From contig JAPPBN010000046.1 of the NCBI GenBank assembly GCA_026705025.1, positions 124,001-188,000 on the forward strand: 64,000 nt of DNA. Reading direction: 5' to 3'. A model generated the notes under the pieces. The model had not been told where the DNA came from and did not search any database. It saw nothing but the letters and a program-made list of their open reading frames with translations. Positions within the stretch are counted from its first letter, which is position 1. Each line of letters begins with the position of its first letter. Position numbers and translations under genes: made by a program. Shown here one piece after another: positions 16,287 to 24,861 of the stretch. Source of the DNA: Bin125 sp026705025 (GTDB lineage: Bacteria; Chloroflexota; Dehalococcoidia; Bin125).

Positions 16287-17921
16287 TCAGCCCTCCCAGA
16301 GCTGGCCGTTGTCGACCTGGTTGGTGATCGCGAACCAGTAGGCATTGTGTCCGCCGACCCGCTGCAACACTTCTCCGTCAGGGCCGAGCAGACTGTCCTC
16401 TCGGATTCTCCAGACGGCGCCCTCGGAGTCGATCAGCGTGTCGCTGGCCGGGTCGGCAGATTGGAACTGGACGTCGCCCGACTCGTACGAACGGCCTCCT
16501 TCGCCGTTGGCGGTGGCGACAACTACGATCGGCAGGCCGCCCACTTCATCCTGCGCGAACGCGCGCTCGGCGAGTAGTGCGATTGGGTAGGCCGTCAGCG
16601 CCTCGCCGATTCGCACCGCGTAGACATTGTCCTTCTGCGCCAGGCGATCATCGGAGACCGGAACATTGAACCAGGTGAGCGGGCTGTTGAAGTAGTCCCG
16701 GTAGGCGACGCCGGGGCCGTAGTCACGGACGAAGCCGGTATTGATGCTGAGCAGTGTCGTGTCGGGATTGCGGGAGTACCAGTCGCCCCACGTGGTAACC
16801 ACAACGGGCAGCACGTTGAGCCTGATCTCCTCGCCCACCAACGGCCCCCAGGCGGGCTTACCACTGAACTGGTTCCACAGCGTGCGCGTGTTGCGGTCGT
16901 ACATCAGCTTGTTTGAGCGATACAGCAATCCACTGGTGCCGAAGCGGTAAACCTCGCTGCCGACACGGCCGTCGAACAGGATCGGCGAGCCGCACAGCGT
17001 GCAGTAGGCGAGCGAAACAGGCACGCCGCCGATGGTGTCGTTGACCATTTCGTGCCAGGCGATGATTCGGATCGGGTACGCGCGTGCGTCGCCGTCAATC
17101 TCCACGCCAACCACGACATCGGTGTCATTGATCCACTGCGCTGCGTCCTCGGGCAAGACCTGGGTTGGAAACTCGAGCGGCGGGATGCCGTCGACGCGAA
17201 CGCCGCCCCACTGAATCTCCCTGGCGTCGATTGCGATTGCTGCTTCTGGGTCCATCATTTCCGCCATGTCCTCGAACTGTCCCGCGAACAGCGCCTGCTT
17301 GAAGCGCAGATACGCCGGGGTGGCGCTGTCATCCGGGTGGAAGTCGAAGATCTCGGGGAAGTCATAGACAGTGCGTAACGCCTCCCCGAAACGCGCCTTC
17401 AGATACTCCAGTGCTTGCTCCCAATAGGGGCTGGGGAACGCGGCCAGATCGATGACGTACTTGTCGACCGAGGGAGAATCGGAGGCGAGCAGTTGGTCGA
17501 GCAGCGCCTGTCCATAGCCCGGAATTGGCACATATCGACCGAAGAATCCATCCGCCGGCCCCCAGTAGATCAGCTCCGACATTTCGACGGCGTCCGGGTG
17601 GAAGGGGCCGTCGGACACTGCCTCCGATTGTTGCTGAGTCTCTTGTGGGTCCGGCTGCGAACTCTCCTGCTGTTCCGACTCGCGGGCAGCTTGTTCGCCC
17701 TGTTCTGTGGTCTCGGCGACCGCCTGATCCGCTTGCCGGGCCCGGTCATCCTGCTCGGCGGGCTGGCGTTGCTGCTGGTCTCCCGATTCAGCCTCCGGCT
17801 GCTCCGGCTCGACGGCCTGTTGGTCCACAGACTCGACCTGCTCCTGAGTCACAGCCTGGTCGGATCCGCGGCAAGCTGAGATCAGAAGCATGATCGCCAG
17901 TATCGGGAGCACCCAGCGCAT
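16287..17921 (-). CDS. DUF3179 domain lipoprotein with Gln/Glu-rich spacer
   Basis: 544 residues from the ATG at 17921. A short lipoprotein signal ends in LISAC, making Cys17 the likely lipidated residue. About 85 residues of Gln/Glu/Ala-rich low complexity follow. The conserved DUF3179 region has VVGVEIDGDARAYPIRIIAW, HEMVNDTIGGVPVSLAYCTL, CGSPILFDGR and TLWNQFSGKPAWGPL, with a Cys-x-x-Cys pair in YCTLCGSP. The molecular function of DUF3179 is unknown; members are extracytoplasmic. The spacer recalls the poly-Gln spacers of the three ABC binding proteins in this window. The upstream gap holds the start of a divergent enoyl-CoA hydratase operon. Confidence 0.85.
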   Translation of the reverse strand: MRWVLPILAIMLLISACRGSDQAVTQEQVESVDQQAVEPEQPEAESGDQQQRQPAEQDDRARQADQAVAETTEQGEQAARESEQQESSQPDPQETQQQSEAVSDGPFHPDAVEMSELIYWGPADGFFGRYVPIPGYGQALLDQLLASDSPSVDKYVIDLAAFPSPYWEQALEYLKARFGEALRTVYDFPEIFDFHPDDSATPAYLRFKQALFAGQFEDMAEMMDPEAAIAIDAREIQWGGVRVDGIPPLEFPTQVLPEDAAQWINDTDVVVGVEIDGDARAYPIRIIAWHEMVNDTIGGVPVSLAYCTLCGSPILFDGRVGSEVYRFGTSGLLYRSNKLMYDRNTRTLWNQFSGKPAWGPLVGEEIRLNVLPVVVTTWGDWYSRNPDTTLLSINTGFVRDYGPGVAYRDYFNSPLTWFNVPVSDDRLAQKDNVYAVRIGEALTAYPIALLAERAFAQDEVGGLPIVVVATANGEGGRSYESGDVQFQSADPASDTLIDSEGAVWRIREDSLLGPDGEVLQRVGGHNAYWFAITNQVDNGQLWEG

Positions 17922-18053
17922 ATCGCCGCCCCTCACATCCGCTGAACTCAGCCTACGCGGCCCATTGGCCGCCGGATTACCTATGGTCGGCTCCAACCGG
18001 CTTGCGCGTATCTTCTCAATACACCTCGCCTATCCGAGAGATGGAGCCAATCA

Positions 18054-18842
18054 ATGAGCGAACCACCACTGTTGTTCGAGCCCGATCGGGCAAATCGCCG
18101 GGCGCTGATGACGTTCAATCGGCCCGAGCGAATGAACGCCATGAGCCCCGAGCTGCAGGTCCTGATGCGCGAGGCGATTGACGAGTTCAAGAGCGACCCG
18201 GATCTGTGGGTACTGATCGTCACCGGCGCCGGGGAACGCGCTTTCAGCGCCGGCGCCGACTTGAGCAGCACGATCCCCAATGCAACCGCGGCGACCCGCG
18301 AGGAGCCGCTCAAGGTCAACGAGACTCGCGGCCTACACGATGTGCACAAGCCGGTGATCGCGGCAGTCAATGGCTACTGCATCGCCGGTGGGCTCGAATT
18401 CATGCTGGGCACGGATATCCGCGTCGCGGCCGAGCACGCCGAGTTCGGCCTCCAGGAGGTTCGCTGGGGGATCATCCCGATCGGCGGTTCGCATATCCGA
18501 CTGCCGCGTCAGATTCCCTGGTGCTGGGCGATGGAGATCCTGCTCACCGGTCGCCGGCTGACAGCGGCTGAGGCGTTGCAATGCGGGTTGGTCAATCGAG
18601 TGGTCCCGGCCGACCAGCTGATGGAGACCGCGAACGGGATCGCCGACCTGATCTGCCGCAACGGCCCCCTCGCGGTGCGGACGGCCAAGGAGATCGCTGT
18701 GCGGGGCGCGATGGGCATGTCCTGGGAACAGGCCTGGAGCATGGAGTCGCTACTGGGTGCCCGCGCCTTCGGCAGCCAGGACGCAATTGAAGGGCCGCGC
18801 GCATTCATGGAGAAGCGCGATCCGGTGTTCACAGGCCGATAG
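18054..18842 (+). CDS. Enoyl-CoA hydratase/isomerase (crotonase family), copy 1
   Basis: 262 residues. Oxyanion-hole segments are FSAGADLSS (about 64-72) and YCIAGGLEFMLG (108-119). Both catalytic Glu of true hydratases are kept: FGLQEVRWG (Glu135) and WAMEILLTG (Glu161). It should hydrate a 2-enoyl-CoA in the cytosol. It is followed after 35 bases by a paralog about three quarters identical by eye, an evident tandem duplication; both keep the unusual GADLSSTIP and LKVNETR segments. A minus-strand DUF3179 gene is divergent from it. Confidence 0.93.
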   Translation: MSEPPLLFEPDRANRRALMTFNRPERMNAMSPELQVLMREAIDEFKSDPDLWVLIVTGAGERAFSAGADLSSTIPNATAATREEPLKVNETRGLHDVHKPVIAAVNGYCIAGGLEFMLGTDIRVAAEHAEFGLQEVRWGIIPIGGSHIRLPRQIPWCWAMEILLTGRRLTAAEALQCGLVNRVVPADQLMETANGIADLICRNGPLAVRTAKEIAVRGAMGMSWEQAWSMESLLGARAFGSQDAIEGPRAFMEKRDPVFTGR

Positions 18843-18877
18843 CCCCATACGCTCCATAGGAATCGAGGAGACGATAG

Positions 18878-19675
18878 ATGTCCGACCAATCCGATCTACC
18901 GCTGATCTACGAAAAAGACCCCGCCAACAAGCGCTGCGTGATCACGTTCAACCGCCCCGAGCGAATGAACGCGATGTCGCTTGAGCTGCTGTCGCTGCTG
19001 CGCGACGCAACCGAGGACTTCAACAACGACCCGGATCTGTGGGTCGCGATCATCACCGGAGCCGGCGAGCGGGCGTTCTGCGCCGGCGCCGACCTGAGCA
19101 GCACGATTCCGGCCAAGGCCGGCGGCGCTCGCAACGAGCCGCTCAAGGTGAACGAGACTCGCAACCTGCACCGCGTGTTCAAGCCGGTGCTCTCGGCGAT
19201 CAACGGCTACTGCATCGCCGGCGGGCTCGAATACATGCTGGGCACCGACATCCGCGTCGCCGCCGAGCACGCAGAGTTCGGTCTGCAGGAAGTCCGCTGG
19301 GGCATCGTCCCCGACGCGGGCGCGCACATCCGCCTGCCGCGTCAGATCCCCTGGGCCTGGGCGATGGAGATCCTGCTGACCGGACGTCGGCTGAGCGCCC
19401 AGGAGGCGCTGCATTGCGGTCTGATCAATCGCGTGGTGCCGCTCGACGACCTGATGCCGACGACTCACGCGATCGCGGATCTGATCTGCGCCAATGGCCC
19501 GCTCGCGGTGCGGACGGCGAAGGAGATCGTCATTCGCGGCTCGATGGGCATGTCCTGGGAGCAGGCCTGGAGTATGGAGTCGTTGCTCGGTGCGAGGGCA
19601 TTCGGCAGCGAGGATGCGATCGAAGGTCCCAGGGCGTTCATGGAGAAGCGAACGCCTCAGTTCAAGGGGCGCTAG
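18878..19675 (+). CDS. Enoyl-CoA hydratase/isomerase (crotonase family), copy 2
   Basis: 265 residues, with AATCGAGGAG as ribosome-binding site. Catalytic Glu138 (FGLQEVRWG) and Glu164 (WAMEILLTG) are present, with the oxyanion segments FCAGADLSS and YCIAGGLEYMLG. It is the second member of a tandem pair and probably cotranscribed with copy 1. The main differences are the N-terminal ten residues and the helix between residues 75 and 90, which may change acyl-chain preference. It converges on the desaturase gene with the stop codons overlapping in CTAG. Confidence 0.93.
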   Translation: MSDQSDLPLIYEKDPANKRCVITFNRPERMNAMSLELLSLLRDATEDFNNDPDLWVAIITGAGERAFCAGADLSSTIPAKAGGARNEPLKVNETRNLHRVFKPVLSAINGYCIAGGLEYMLGTDIRVAAEHAEFGLQEVRWGIVPDAGAHIRLPRQIPWAWAMEILLTGRRLSAQEALHCGLINRVVPLDDLMPTTHAIADLICANGPLAVRTAKEIVIRGSMGMSWEQAWSMESLLGARAFGSEDAIEGPRAFMEKRTPQFKGR

Positions 19676-20901
19676 TCCAACGTCGCGACCGCGGGCATCG
19701 CGCCGCGCGGGTCGATCTGGTCGTCGTCGGGATCGAGGGTGCCGATGGAGGCCTCGATCCCGTCCGAGACTCTGGTCACTGCATCCTCAGACGTCATCCC
19801 CGGACTCGCCGTTGCCGGCAGCGGCGTGTTGAACTGGTAACCGGGTTCGACAAGTTGGCGCTTCCAGGCGGAGCGCATCTCGCGCCAGGCGCCAAGCAAG
19901 GTGCGCGGTTCGGGCATGTCGTCGGCCACTTCGCGGCTCAGCGCTTTGAGGTTGTAGCAGGGGACTCCGGCGAACATGTGGTGCTCGATGTGCATCTCCA
20001 TGTGCCAGTAGAGGAATGACGAGAGCGGATCGAGCTTGATCGTGCGCGTGCAGAGACGGAAGTCGGGCACGTTGTCGCGCAGGCCGGCGTGCTGGGTCGT
20101 AGCGATGAAGTACTTCCACCACGTGCCGATGAAGATGGCGCCGCTGACGACGATCATGAGCCACCAGAGCTGGAAGACGATAGACAGCACAACCACCGTT
20201 CCGTGGAATGCCAGCAAGAACCGCGCCCAGTTGACGGCGGCGCGATAGGTCGCGGGATGGACTTCTGACAGCGCCCAGGTCCAGGCGGTGGCGCCCGCTC
20301 CGCCGATGCTGGAGGGAGTGTCCATGTCGAACTTGCCCATCGCCATCCGCACGGTGGCGTGCAGCAGCCGCAGTGCTCCGCGCACGTTGACCGTGAACAT
20401 CTCCAACAGGACCAGGGGATGCAGCGACGCCTCCCTGGGCAGGAGCACCTCGCGGTCGCCGTCGGGGAAGAGCGTGTAGCGGTGATGAAAGGTGTGGCTC
20501 ATCCGGTACTCGTTGTAGTTAAACCAGCCGAAGAGCGAGAACAGGCGCAGGAAGATGCGGTTGAGACGATTGGTGCGGAAGACGGTGCCGTGGACGAGCT
20601 CGTGGCAGGCGAGGCCGGGGACGAAGGCCGAGACGGTACCCAGCAGCCAGAGTGAGACGCCGAAGGCGATCCACCAGCCCGACTCGAATGAGACCGCGAC
20701 CACGGCAGCCAGACCGACGATCAGTGCGAGATGTCCCAACGACTGCTGGAACCCGCGGCGGTTGGAGCGTTCCATCAGTTGCCAGAGCGTGGGCTTGTCG
20801 ATCGGCGATCGATACCAGCGGACGCGCATCGACTTGCGCACCTCGGGCAATGGCGGCCACTGCGGTGTTTGCAGTATCGGTGCCTCGGTCATCGTCGCCA
20901 T
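19672..20901 (-). CDS. Membrane fatty acid desaturase
   Basis: 409 residues. The three His boxes of the di-iron membrane desaturase/hydroxylase superfamily are clear: HELVH (100-104), HTFHH (136-140) and HIEHH (304-308). An additional His271 in TTQHAGLRD is near the third box. Two hydrophobic hairpins lie at about 57-95 and 225-262. The enzyme would insert a double bond, or oxygen, into an acyl or related lipid chain at the membrane, using O2. The tail after 360 is poorly conserved-looking and acidic. It stands alone, head-to-head with the epoxide-hydrolase-like gene 78 bases away. Confidence 0.9.
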   Translation of the reverse strand: MATMTEAPILQTPQWPPLPEVRKSMRVRWYRSPIDKPTLWQLMERSNRRGFQQSLGHLALIVGLAAVVAVSFESGWWIAFGVSLWLLGTVSAFVPGLACHELVHGTVFRTNRLNRIFLRLFSLFGWFNYNEYRMSHTFHHRYTLFPDGDREVLLPREASLHPLVLLEMFTVNVRGALRLLHATVRMAMGKFDMDTPSSIGGAGATAWTWALSEVHPATYRAAVNWARFLLAFHGTVVVLSIVFQLWWLMIVVSGAIFIGTWWKYFIATTQHAGLRDNVPDFRLCTRTIKLDPLSSFLYWHMEMHIEHHMFAGVPCYNLKALSREVADDMPEPRTLLGAWREMRSAWKRQLVEPGYQFNTPLPATASPGMTSEDAVTRVSDGIEASIGTLDPDDDQIDPRGAMPAVATLD

Positions 20902-20979
20902 TGAGGTGGTTCCTTGCGTTCTGGGCTCAGGCTAGCGTCGGCGTATCATTCCTGCGGTCGGATGAAGGGCAGGGCCACG

Positions 20980-22134
20980 ATGAGTGAGATGACAGGCTAC
21001 GGCGCGGACACACTCGACGGGAGCATTCGCTCTCGGTTCGTCGAAGGTGTGAATGGACTGACCGTTCACATCCTCGAGGCGGGTTGGGCGGACGGCGACC
21101 GACCGCGCATCCTCCTGCTGCACGGCTTCCCTGAGATCGCGTACAGCTGGCGCAAGGTGATGCCGATGCTGGCCGCGGCCGGGTTTCACGTGGTTGCGCC
21201 CGACCAGCGTGGCTACGGCCTAACAACCGGTTGGTCCGCGGAGTATGACGACAGCCTGATTCCGTACGGCATGCTGAACCTGACTCGCGACGCGGTCGGG
21301 TTGGTCAGCGCGCTGGGCTGGGACTCGGTCGACGGCGTGTTCGGGCATGATTTTGGCTCGCCGGTGGCGGCGTACTGCGCACTGATTCGGCCCGATATCT
21401 TCCGCTCGGTCGTGACGATGAGCGGGCCGTTCGGCGGTGCGCCCGGACTGCCAGCGGGTGAGCTTCGCGGGTCGGGTGCGGCGGGCTCGGAGAGCATCGC
21501 CGACGACCTGGCGGCGCTGGATCGGCCTCGTAAGCACTACCAGCTCTACTACTGCACCCGACCGGCGGACGCCGACATGACCAATGCGCCGCAGGGCGTT
21601 CATGATTTCCTGCGCGCGTACTACCACCACAAGAGCGCCGACTGGCAGCAGAACCGACCGCATCCGCTGGAGGCGTGGAGCGCAACGGAGCTGGCCAAGC
21701 TGCCGACCTACTACGTGATGGATCTCGACGAAGACATGCCGACGACGGTGGCGCATGAGATGCCGTCGGCAGAGGAGATTGCCAGTTGCACGTGGCTGAC
21801 TGAAGCAGAGATGGCCGTCTATGCGGGGGAGTACTCGCGCAACGGATTCCAGGGTGGGCTGAACTGGTACCGGGCGACGCGCGATCCGGAGTGCGTGGCG
21901 CAGCTTCAGCTGTTTCACGGCCGGACGATCGATGTGCCGGCGGCGTTCATTGGCGGCGCCTCGGACTGGGGCGTCTACCAGTCGCCGGGTGGCTGGGACC
22001 GGATGGCCACGGCGTGCACCAAGCTGCAAGGGATGCACCTGGTCGACGGAGCCGGTCACTGGGTCCAGCAGGAGCAGCCCGAGGCGGTGACGGAGTTGCT
22101 GTTGGGTTTTCTAGATGAAACCTCTCTGGTTTGA
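20980..22134 (+). CDS. Alpha/beta hydrolase, epoxide-hydrolase type
   Basis: 384 residues from the ATG at 20980; an in-frame ATG four codons upstream is possible. HGFPEIAYSWR (48-58) is the HGxP oxyanion motif. GHDFGSPVAA places an Asp (Asp124), not Ser, at the nucleophile elbow, which is the hallmark of epoxide hydrolases and haloalkane dehalogenases. GAGHWVQQEQPE near the C-terminus supplies the catalytic His. A cap domain occupies about 150-300. An epoxide substrate is therefore likely, which would fit formation of epoxides by neighbouring monooxygenases; that link is inference. Its stop is four bases from the stop of the convergent LLM gene. Confidence 0.85.
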   Translation: MSEMTGYGADTLDGSIRSRFVEGVNGLTVHILEAGWADGDRPRILLLHGFPEIAYSWRKVMPMLAAAGFHVVAPDQRGYGLTTGWSAEYDDSLIPYGMLNLTRDAVGLVSALGWDSVDGVFGHDFGSPVAAYCALIRPDIFRSVVTMSGPFGGAPGLPAGELRGSGAAGSESIADDLAALDRPRKHYQLYYCTRPADADMTNAPQGVHDFLRAYYHHKSADWQQNRPHPLEAWSATELAKLPTYYVMDLDEDMPTTVAHEMPSAEEIASCTWLTEAEMAVYAGEYSRNGFQGGLNWYRATRDPECVAQLQLFHGRTIDVPAAFIGGASDWGVYQSPGGWDRMATACTKLQGMHLVDGAGHWVQQEQPEAVTELLLGFLDETSLV

Positions 22135-22137
22135 TAC

Positions 22138-23205
22138 TCAGCGCCTGAGCTGGGGGGCGACGTCATTGACGAAGCGTTCGCTGCACTCGGAGTCGGGGTG
22201 GCTGGGGTCGAGGGTGGCGCCGGGGATGAAGAAGCGGGTGACTCCGAGCTCGATCAGCTCTCCGAGGCGCTGAACGCAGTAGTCGGGCGGGCCGAAGATG
22301 CCGAAGCTGCCGGCGAACTCCTGCGTCACGTGGCCGGACTGTGGACTGCCCTCTCGGGCGTGACCATGCATGTCGTAGCTGTCGTGGATTTTGGTCAGCA
22401 CATCACGCTGGTAGTCGGTGACCGGCCCGACGATCTCGCCGTACATGTTGGAGAAACGGGCGAAGAGCGACAAGCCGGCAGAGCCGATCGAGAGGGCGAC
22501 CTCGGGATCGTCGTGGACCACGGTTGGGATGTAGGCGGCGAATGCGATGTCAGGGTCGAGCCCTGCCTCGGCGCGAGCTTCGCGTGCGACGTCCATGCCC
22601 CACTTGATCCGGTCGGGGTCGCCGCCGACCGCGAGGCTGACCTGTTCGGCATGACGGGCGGCCGCGGCGATCACGCGGGGACCGGTCGCCGCGACATCGA
22701 CGGGCACCTTGGCATAGGACGGGTTGAGCCATTCGATGCGGCTGGTGTCGGGCGTGTCGGCGAGGCCCAGGACGTGGACGTCGGTCTCGCCGAACTCCAC
22801 ATCGTCACCGCGCAGGTAGCCCTGGAGCTGTTCCAGATAGTGCTCGAACTTCGGCACTGCGTGCGGCGCCAGTCCGAGATGGGCCAGCGCCGAGTCGCCG
22901 CGTCCGATGCCGAGATAGGCGCGCCCGCCGCTCTCGGCCTGGATGGCGGCGATCGCCGAGGCGGTGACGGCGGGATGCCGGGTGTAGGAGTTGGTCACGC
23001 CCGTGCCCAGCTTGAGCTGCGTGGTCGCGTGGGCCGCGACGGTCAACGCGACGTAGCAGTCGCTGGCCCGGTTCTGACTGTCGACGAAGGTGATCCCGTC
23101 GAAGCCCAATTCCTCGGCTCGTTGCGCCTGCCTGGCTGATGTGAACGCGGACGGATTATCGCTCGAGGCCAGGCCTCGGCCCGATGTCCAGAATTCGACC
23201 GGCAT
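22138..23205 (-). CDS. LLM-class (luciferase-like, F420/FMN) oxidoreductase, copy 1
   Basis: 355 residues of the luciferase-like TIM-barrel family. Landmarks are ELGFDGITFVDSQN, LKLGTGVTNSYTRHP and RAYLGIGRGDSALAHLG, which match the F420-dependent Mer-like branch more than flavin monooxygenases. It would transfer hydride from F420H2 (or use reduced flavin) on an unknown small substrate in the cytosol. It is five bases downstream of a close paralog on the same strand, a tandem duplication, and both are translated from what looks like one transcript starting in the AT-richer gap upstream. Confidence 0.87.
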   Translation of the reverse strand: MPVEFWTSGRGLASSDNPSAFTSARQAQRAEELGFDGITFVDSQNRASDCYVALTVAAHATTQLKLGTGVTNSYTRHPAVTASAIAAIQAESGGRAYLGIGRGDSALAHLGLAPHAVPKFEHYLEQLQGYLRGDDVEFGETDVHVLGLADTPDTSRIEWLNPSYAKVPVDVAATGPRVIAAAARHAEQVSLAVGGDPDRIKWGMDVAREARAEAGLDPDIAFAAYIPTVVHDDPEVALSIGSAGLSLFARFSNMYGEIVGPVTDYQRDVLTKIHDSYDMHGHAREGSPQSGHVTQEFAGSFGIFGPPDYCVQRLGELIELGVTRFFIPGATLDPSHPDSECSERFVNDVAPQLRR

Positions 23206-23210
23206 AAGGG

Positions 23211-24296
23211 TTAGCCCTTCAACTGGGGGATGACTTCCTGAATGAAGCGGACGCTGGATTCGGTGTCGGGGTTGCCCGGATCGAGCGGCGAGCCGCGGAA
23301 GATGAAGCGGTCGATGCCGATCTCGATCAGCTCACCCAGCCGCTGCACGACGTAGTCGGGCGGACCGAAGACGCCGAAGGAGCGCTCGAACTCGGCCGGG
23401 ATCACGCCTGCCTGGGCGCTGCCGGGGCGTCCGTGTCCGTGCATGTCGTAGTTGTCATGAATGTCGGTCAGGACCTTGGTCTGCTGTTCCGTCGCCGGAC
23501 CGACGATCTCGCCGTACATGTTGGAGAAGCGGGCGAACAGAGAGACCTGCCCCGCTCCGATCTGCATGGCCTGCTCGGGGTCGTCGTGCACAGCGAGCGG
23601 GATGTAGGCGGCGAAGGGGATTTCCGGGTCGAGTCCCGCTTCGACACGCGCTTCGCGGGCGACCTCCATGCCCCAGAGCGTCCGATCGACATCGGCGCCG
23701 ACGTTGAAGCTGACTCGGTCGGCGTGACGGGCGGCGGCCTGGATCACGCGCGGACCGGTGGCCGCGACATCGACGGGCACTTTCGGTCCCATGCCGTTCA
23801 TATAGCGAATGTTGCTGGATTCCGGCGTGTCGGCCAGACCGAGGGCGTCGACGTCGGTCTCTCCGAAGGCGACGCTGTCGCCGCGCAGGTAGGCCTGGAG
23901 TTCCTCGAGATATCGCTCGAAGGGATCGACGGCGTGGGGAGCGAGGCCGAGATGGGCGAGCGCGGAGTCGCCGCGGCCGATGCCCATGTGCGCCCGGCCC
24001 TGGCTTTCCGCCTGGATTGTGGCGATGCACGACGCCGTGACCGCGGCGTGGCGCGTGAAGGAATTGGTCACGCCGGTGCCGAGTTGAATCCGAGAGGTCG
24101 CGTGGGCGGCGAGCGCCATCGAGATGTAGCAGTCGGGGGCGAGGTTCTGGCTGTCGACCCAGACGATCCCGTCATAGCCGAGCCGCTCAGCTTCGACGGC
24201 CATTTGTACGCCGTCGAAGGAGGGCATGCCGGAGCTGGCGCCCGGCAAGGATCTGGTCGGGACACCGGCGCCCATTGTCCAAAATTCGGCTGTCAT
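23211..24296 (-). CDS. LLM-class (luciferase-like, F420/FMN) oxidoreductase, copy 2
   Basis: 361 residues, with the same motif order as its neighbour: LGYDGIVWVDSQN, IQLGTGVTNSFTRHA and RAHMGIGRGDSALAHLG. GATGG-type spacing and length are normal for the family. It is the promoter-proximal gene of the tandem pair; its promoter must lie in 24297-24861, the unusual periodic-repeat region. The cofactor is probably F420, given the branch and the Ddn-like gene at the left edge, but FMN cannot be excluded. Confidence 0.87.
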   Translation of the reverse strand: MTAEFWTMGAGVPTRSLPGASSGMPSFDGVQMAVEAERLGYDGIVWVDSQNLAPDCYISMALAAHATSRIQLGTGVTNSFTRHAAVTASCIATIQAESQGRAHMGIGRGDSALAHLGLAPHAVDPFERYLEELQAYLRGDSVAFGETDVDALGLADTPESSNIRYMNGMGPKVPVDVAATGPRVIQAAARHADRVSFNVGADVDRTLWGMEVAREARVEAGLDPEIPFAAYIPLAVHDDPEQAMQIGAGQVSLFARFSNMYGEIVGPATEQQTKVLTDIHDNYDMHGHGRPGSAQAGVIPAEFERSFGVFGPPDYVVQRLGELIEIGIDRFIFRGSPLDPGNPDTESSVRFIQEVIPQLKG

Positions 24297-24469
24297 CGGA
24301 ATCCTCCATAAGTCGGTGATTTTCGCGGCTGGGCCGAGGGTACTGCCTGCTTGAGACGATGCAGATTGGCGAGTTTCAGGTTTTCAGAGAACTTTTTTCT
24401 ATCGGGCGGAAAACAGGAACCGCGGCGCGGATCTCCCATGTTTTGCTGGAGATCGTGAGTTTGGGGACG

Positions 24470-24653
24470 TTCAGGATTTTCAGCTTTTTTCAGGTTTTTT
24501 CGGGTCGGTTCAGGCTTCGCAGCCAGGTGGAGACGGGGCGTGCGGCGTGGAAGGAGGTGTTCGGAGCGTTCGGATTTGTTCGATGTTGTTCGATTCTGTT
24601 CGGATTTGGACGATGCTGTGCGGCGGTGGATGGTGATGCGCGAGTGGTGTTCG
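24470..24653. repeat. Helically phased TTCAG/TTCGG pentamer arrays (two blocks of five)
   Basis: Block I has TTCAG at 24470, 24479, 24489 and 24509 and TTCGG at 24499. Block II has TTCGG or TTCGA at 24560, 24569, 24579, 24589 and 24599. The last unit of block I and the first of block II are 51 bases apart, and a further TTCGG at 24650 is again 51 bases on. All steps are therefore close to whole turns of the helix. Block I also has T-tracts at the same period, a pattern expected to bend DNA. A 10-base period is not a codon multiple, so it is not a coding repeat. Confidence 0.8.
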
Positions 24654-24773
24654 GGTTTCTGTGGCTGGGACATCGGAAGTAGATTTCTGCGCTGACGCTG
24701 GCGATTTGCGAGACATTTTAGTCGCACATGTGATCGATATGGCCGCATGTTGTGACGTTGGATACATGCTGGG

Positions 24774-24830
24774 GGACCCCCTCTGTCCCTCCGGGACATC
24801 TCCCCCGCGGAGCGGGGGAGAAAAGGGGAA
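24774..24830. repeat. Palindromic dispersed repeat, family A
   Basis: Two adjacent hairpins: GTCCC/GGGAC (24785-24797) and CTCCCCCGC/GCGGGGGAG with loop GGA (24800-24820), flanked by runs of C and G. The same design recurs at 43697, 49541, 61048, 61114 and 62184. Here it follows the sulfatase stop codon (minus strand) and could act as a terminator. Confidence 0.75.
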
Positions 24831-24861
24831 CTGGGATGAGAGTGGGAAGTGGGGATCCTGG

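Larger units (their letters stand above)
24297..24861. other. 565-base gene-free, AT-richer intergenic region with periodic repeats
   Basis: No convincing protein gene is visible: the short open frames here have odd, low-complexity compositions and no ribosome-binding sites of note. The stretch 24360-24700 is clearly lower in GC than its flanks. It contains T-tracts (24393-24398, 24485-24490, 24495-24500), the 10-base-phased TTC(A/G)G arrays described separately, and, next to the sulfatase stop, a palindromic repeat element (24774-24830). It lies downstream of the sulfatase gene and upstream of the LLM pair, both on the minus strand, so it must contain the LLM promoter. Confidence 0.7.

Noticed and set aside
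24559..24608. LexA (SOS) operator
   Set aside because: GTTCG half-sites occur only as direct repeats; no inverted GAAC-N4-GTTC pair is present and neighbouring genes are not DNA-repair genes.
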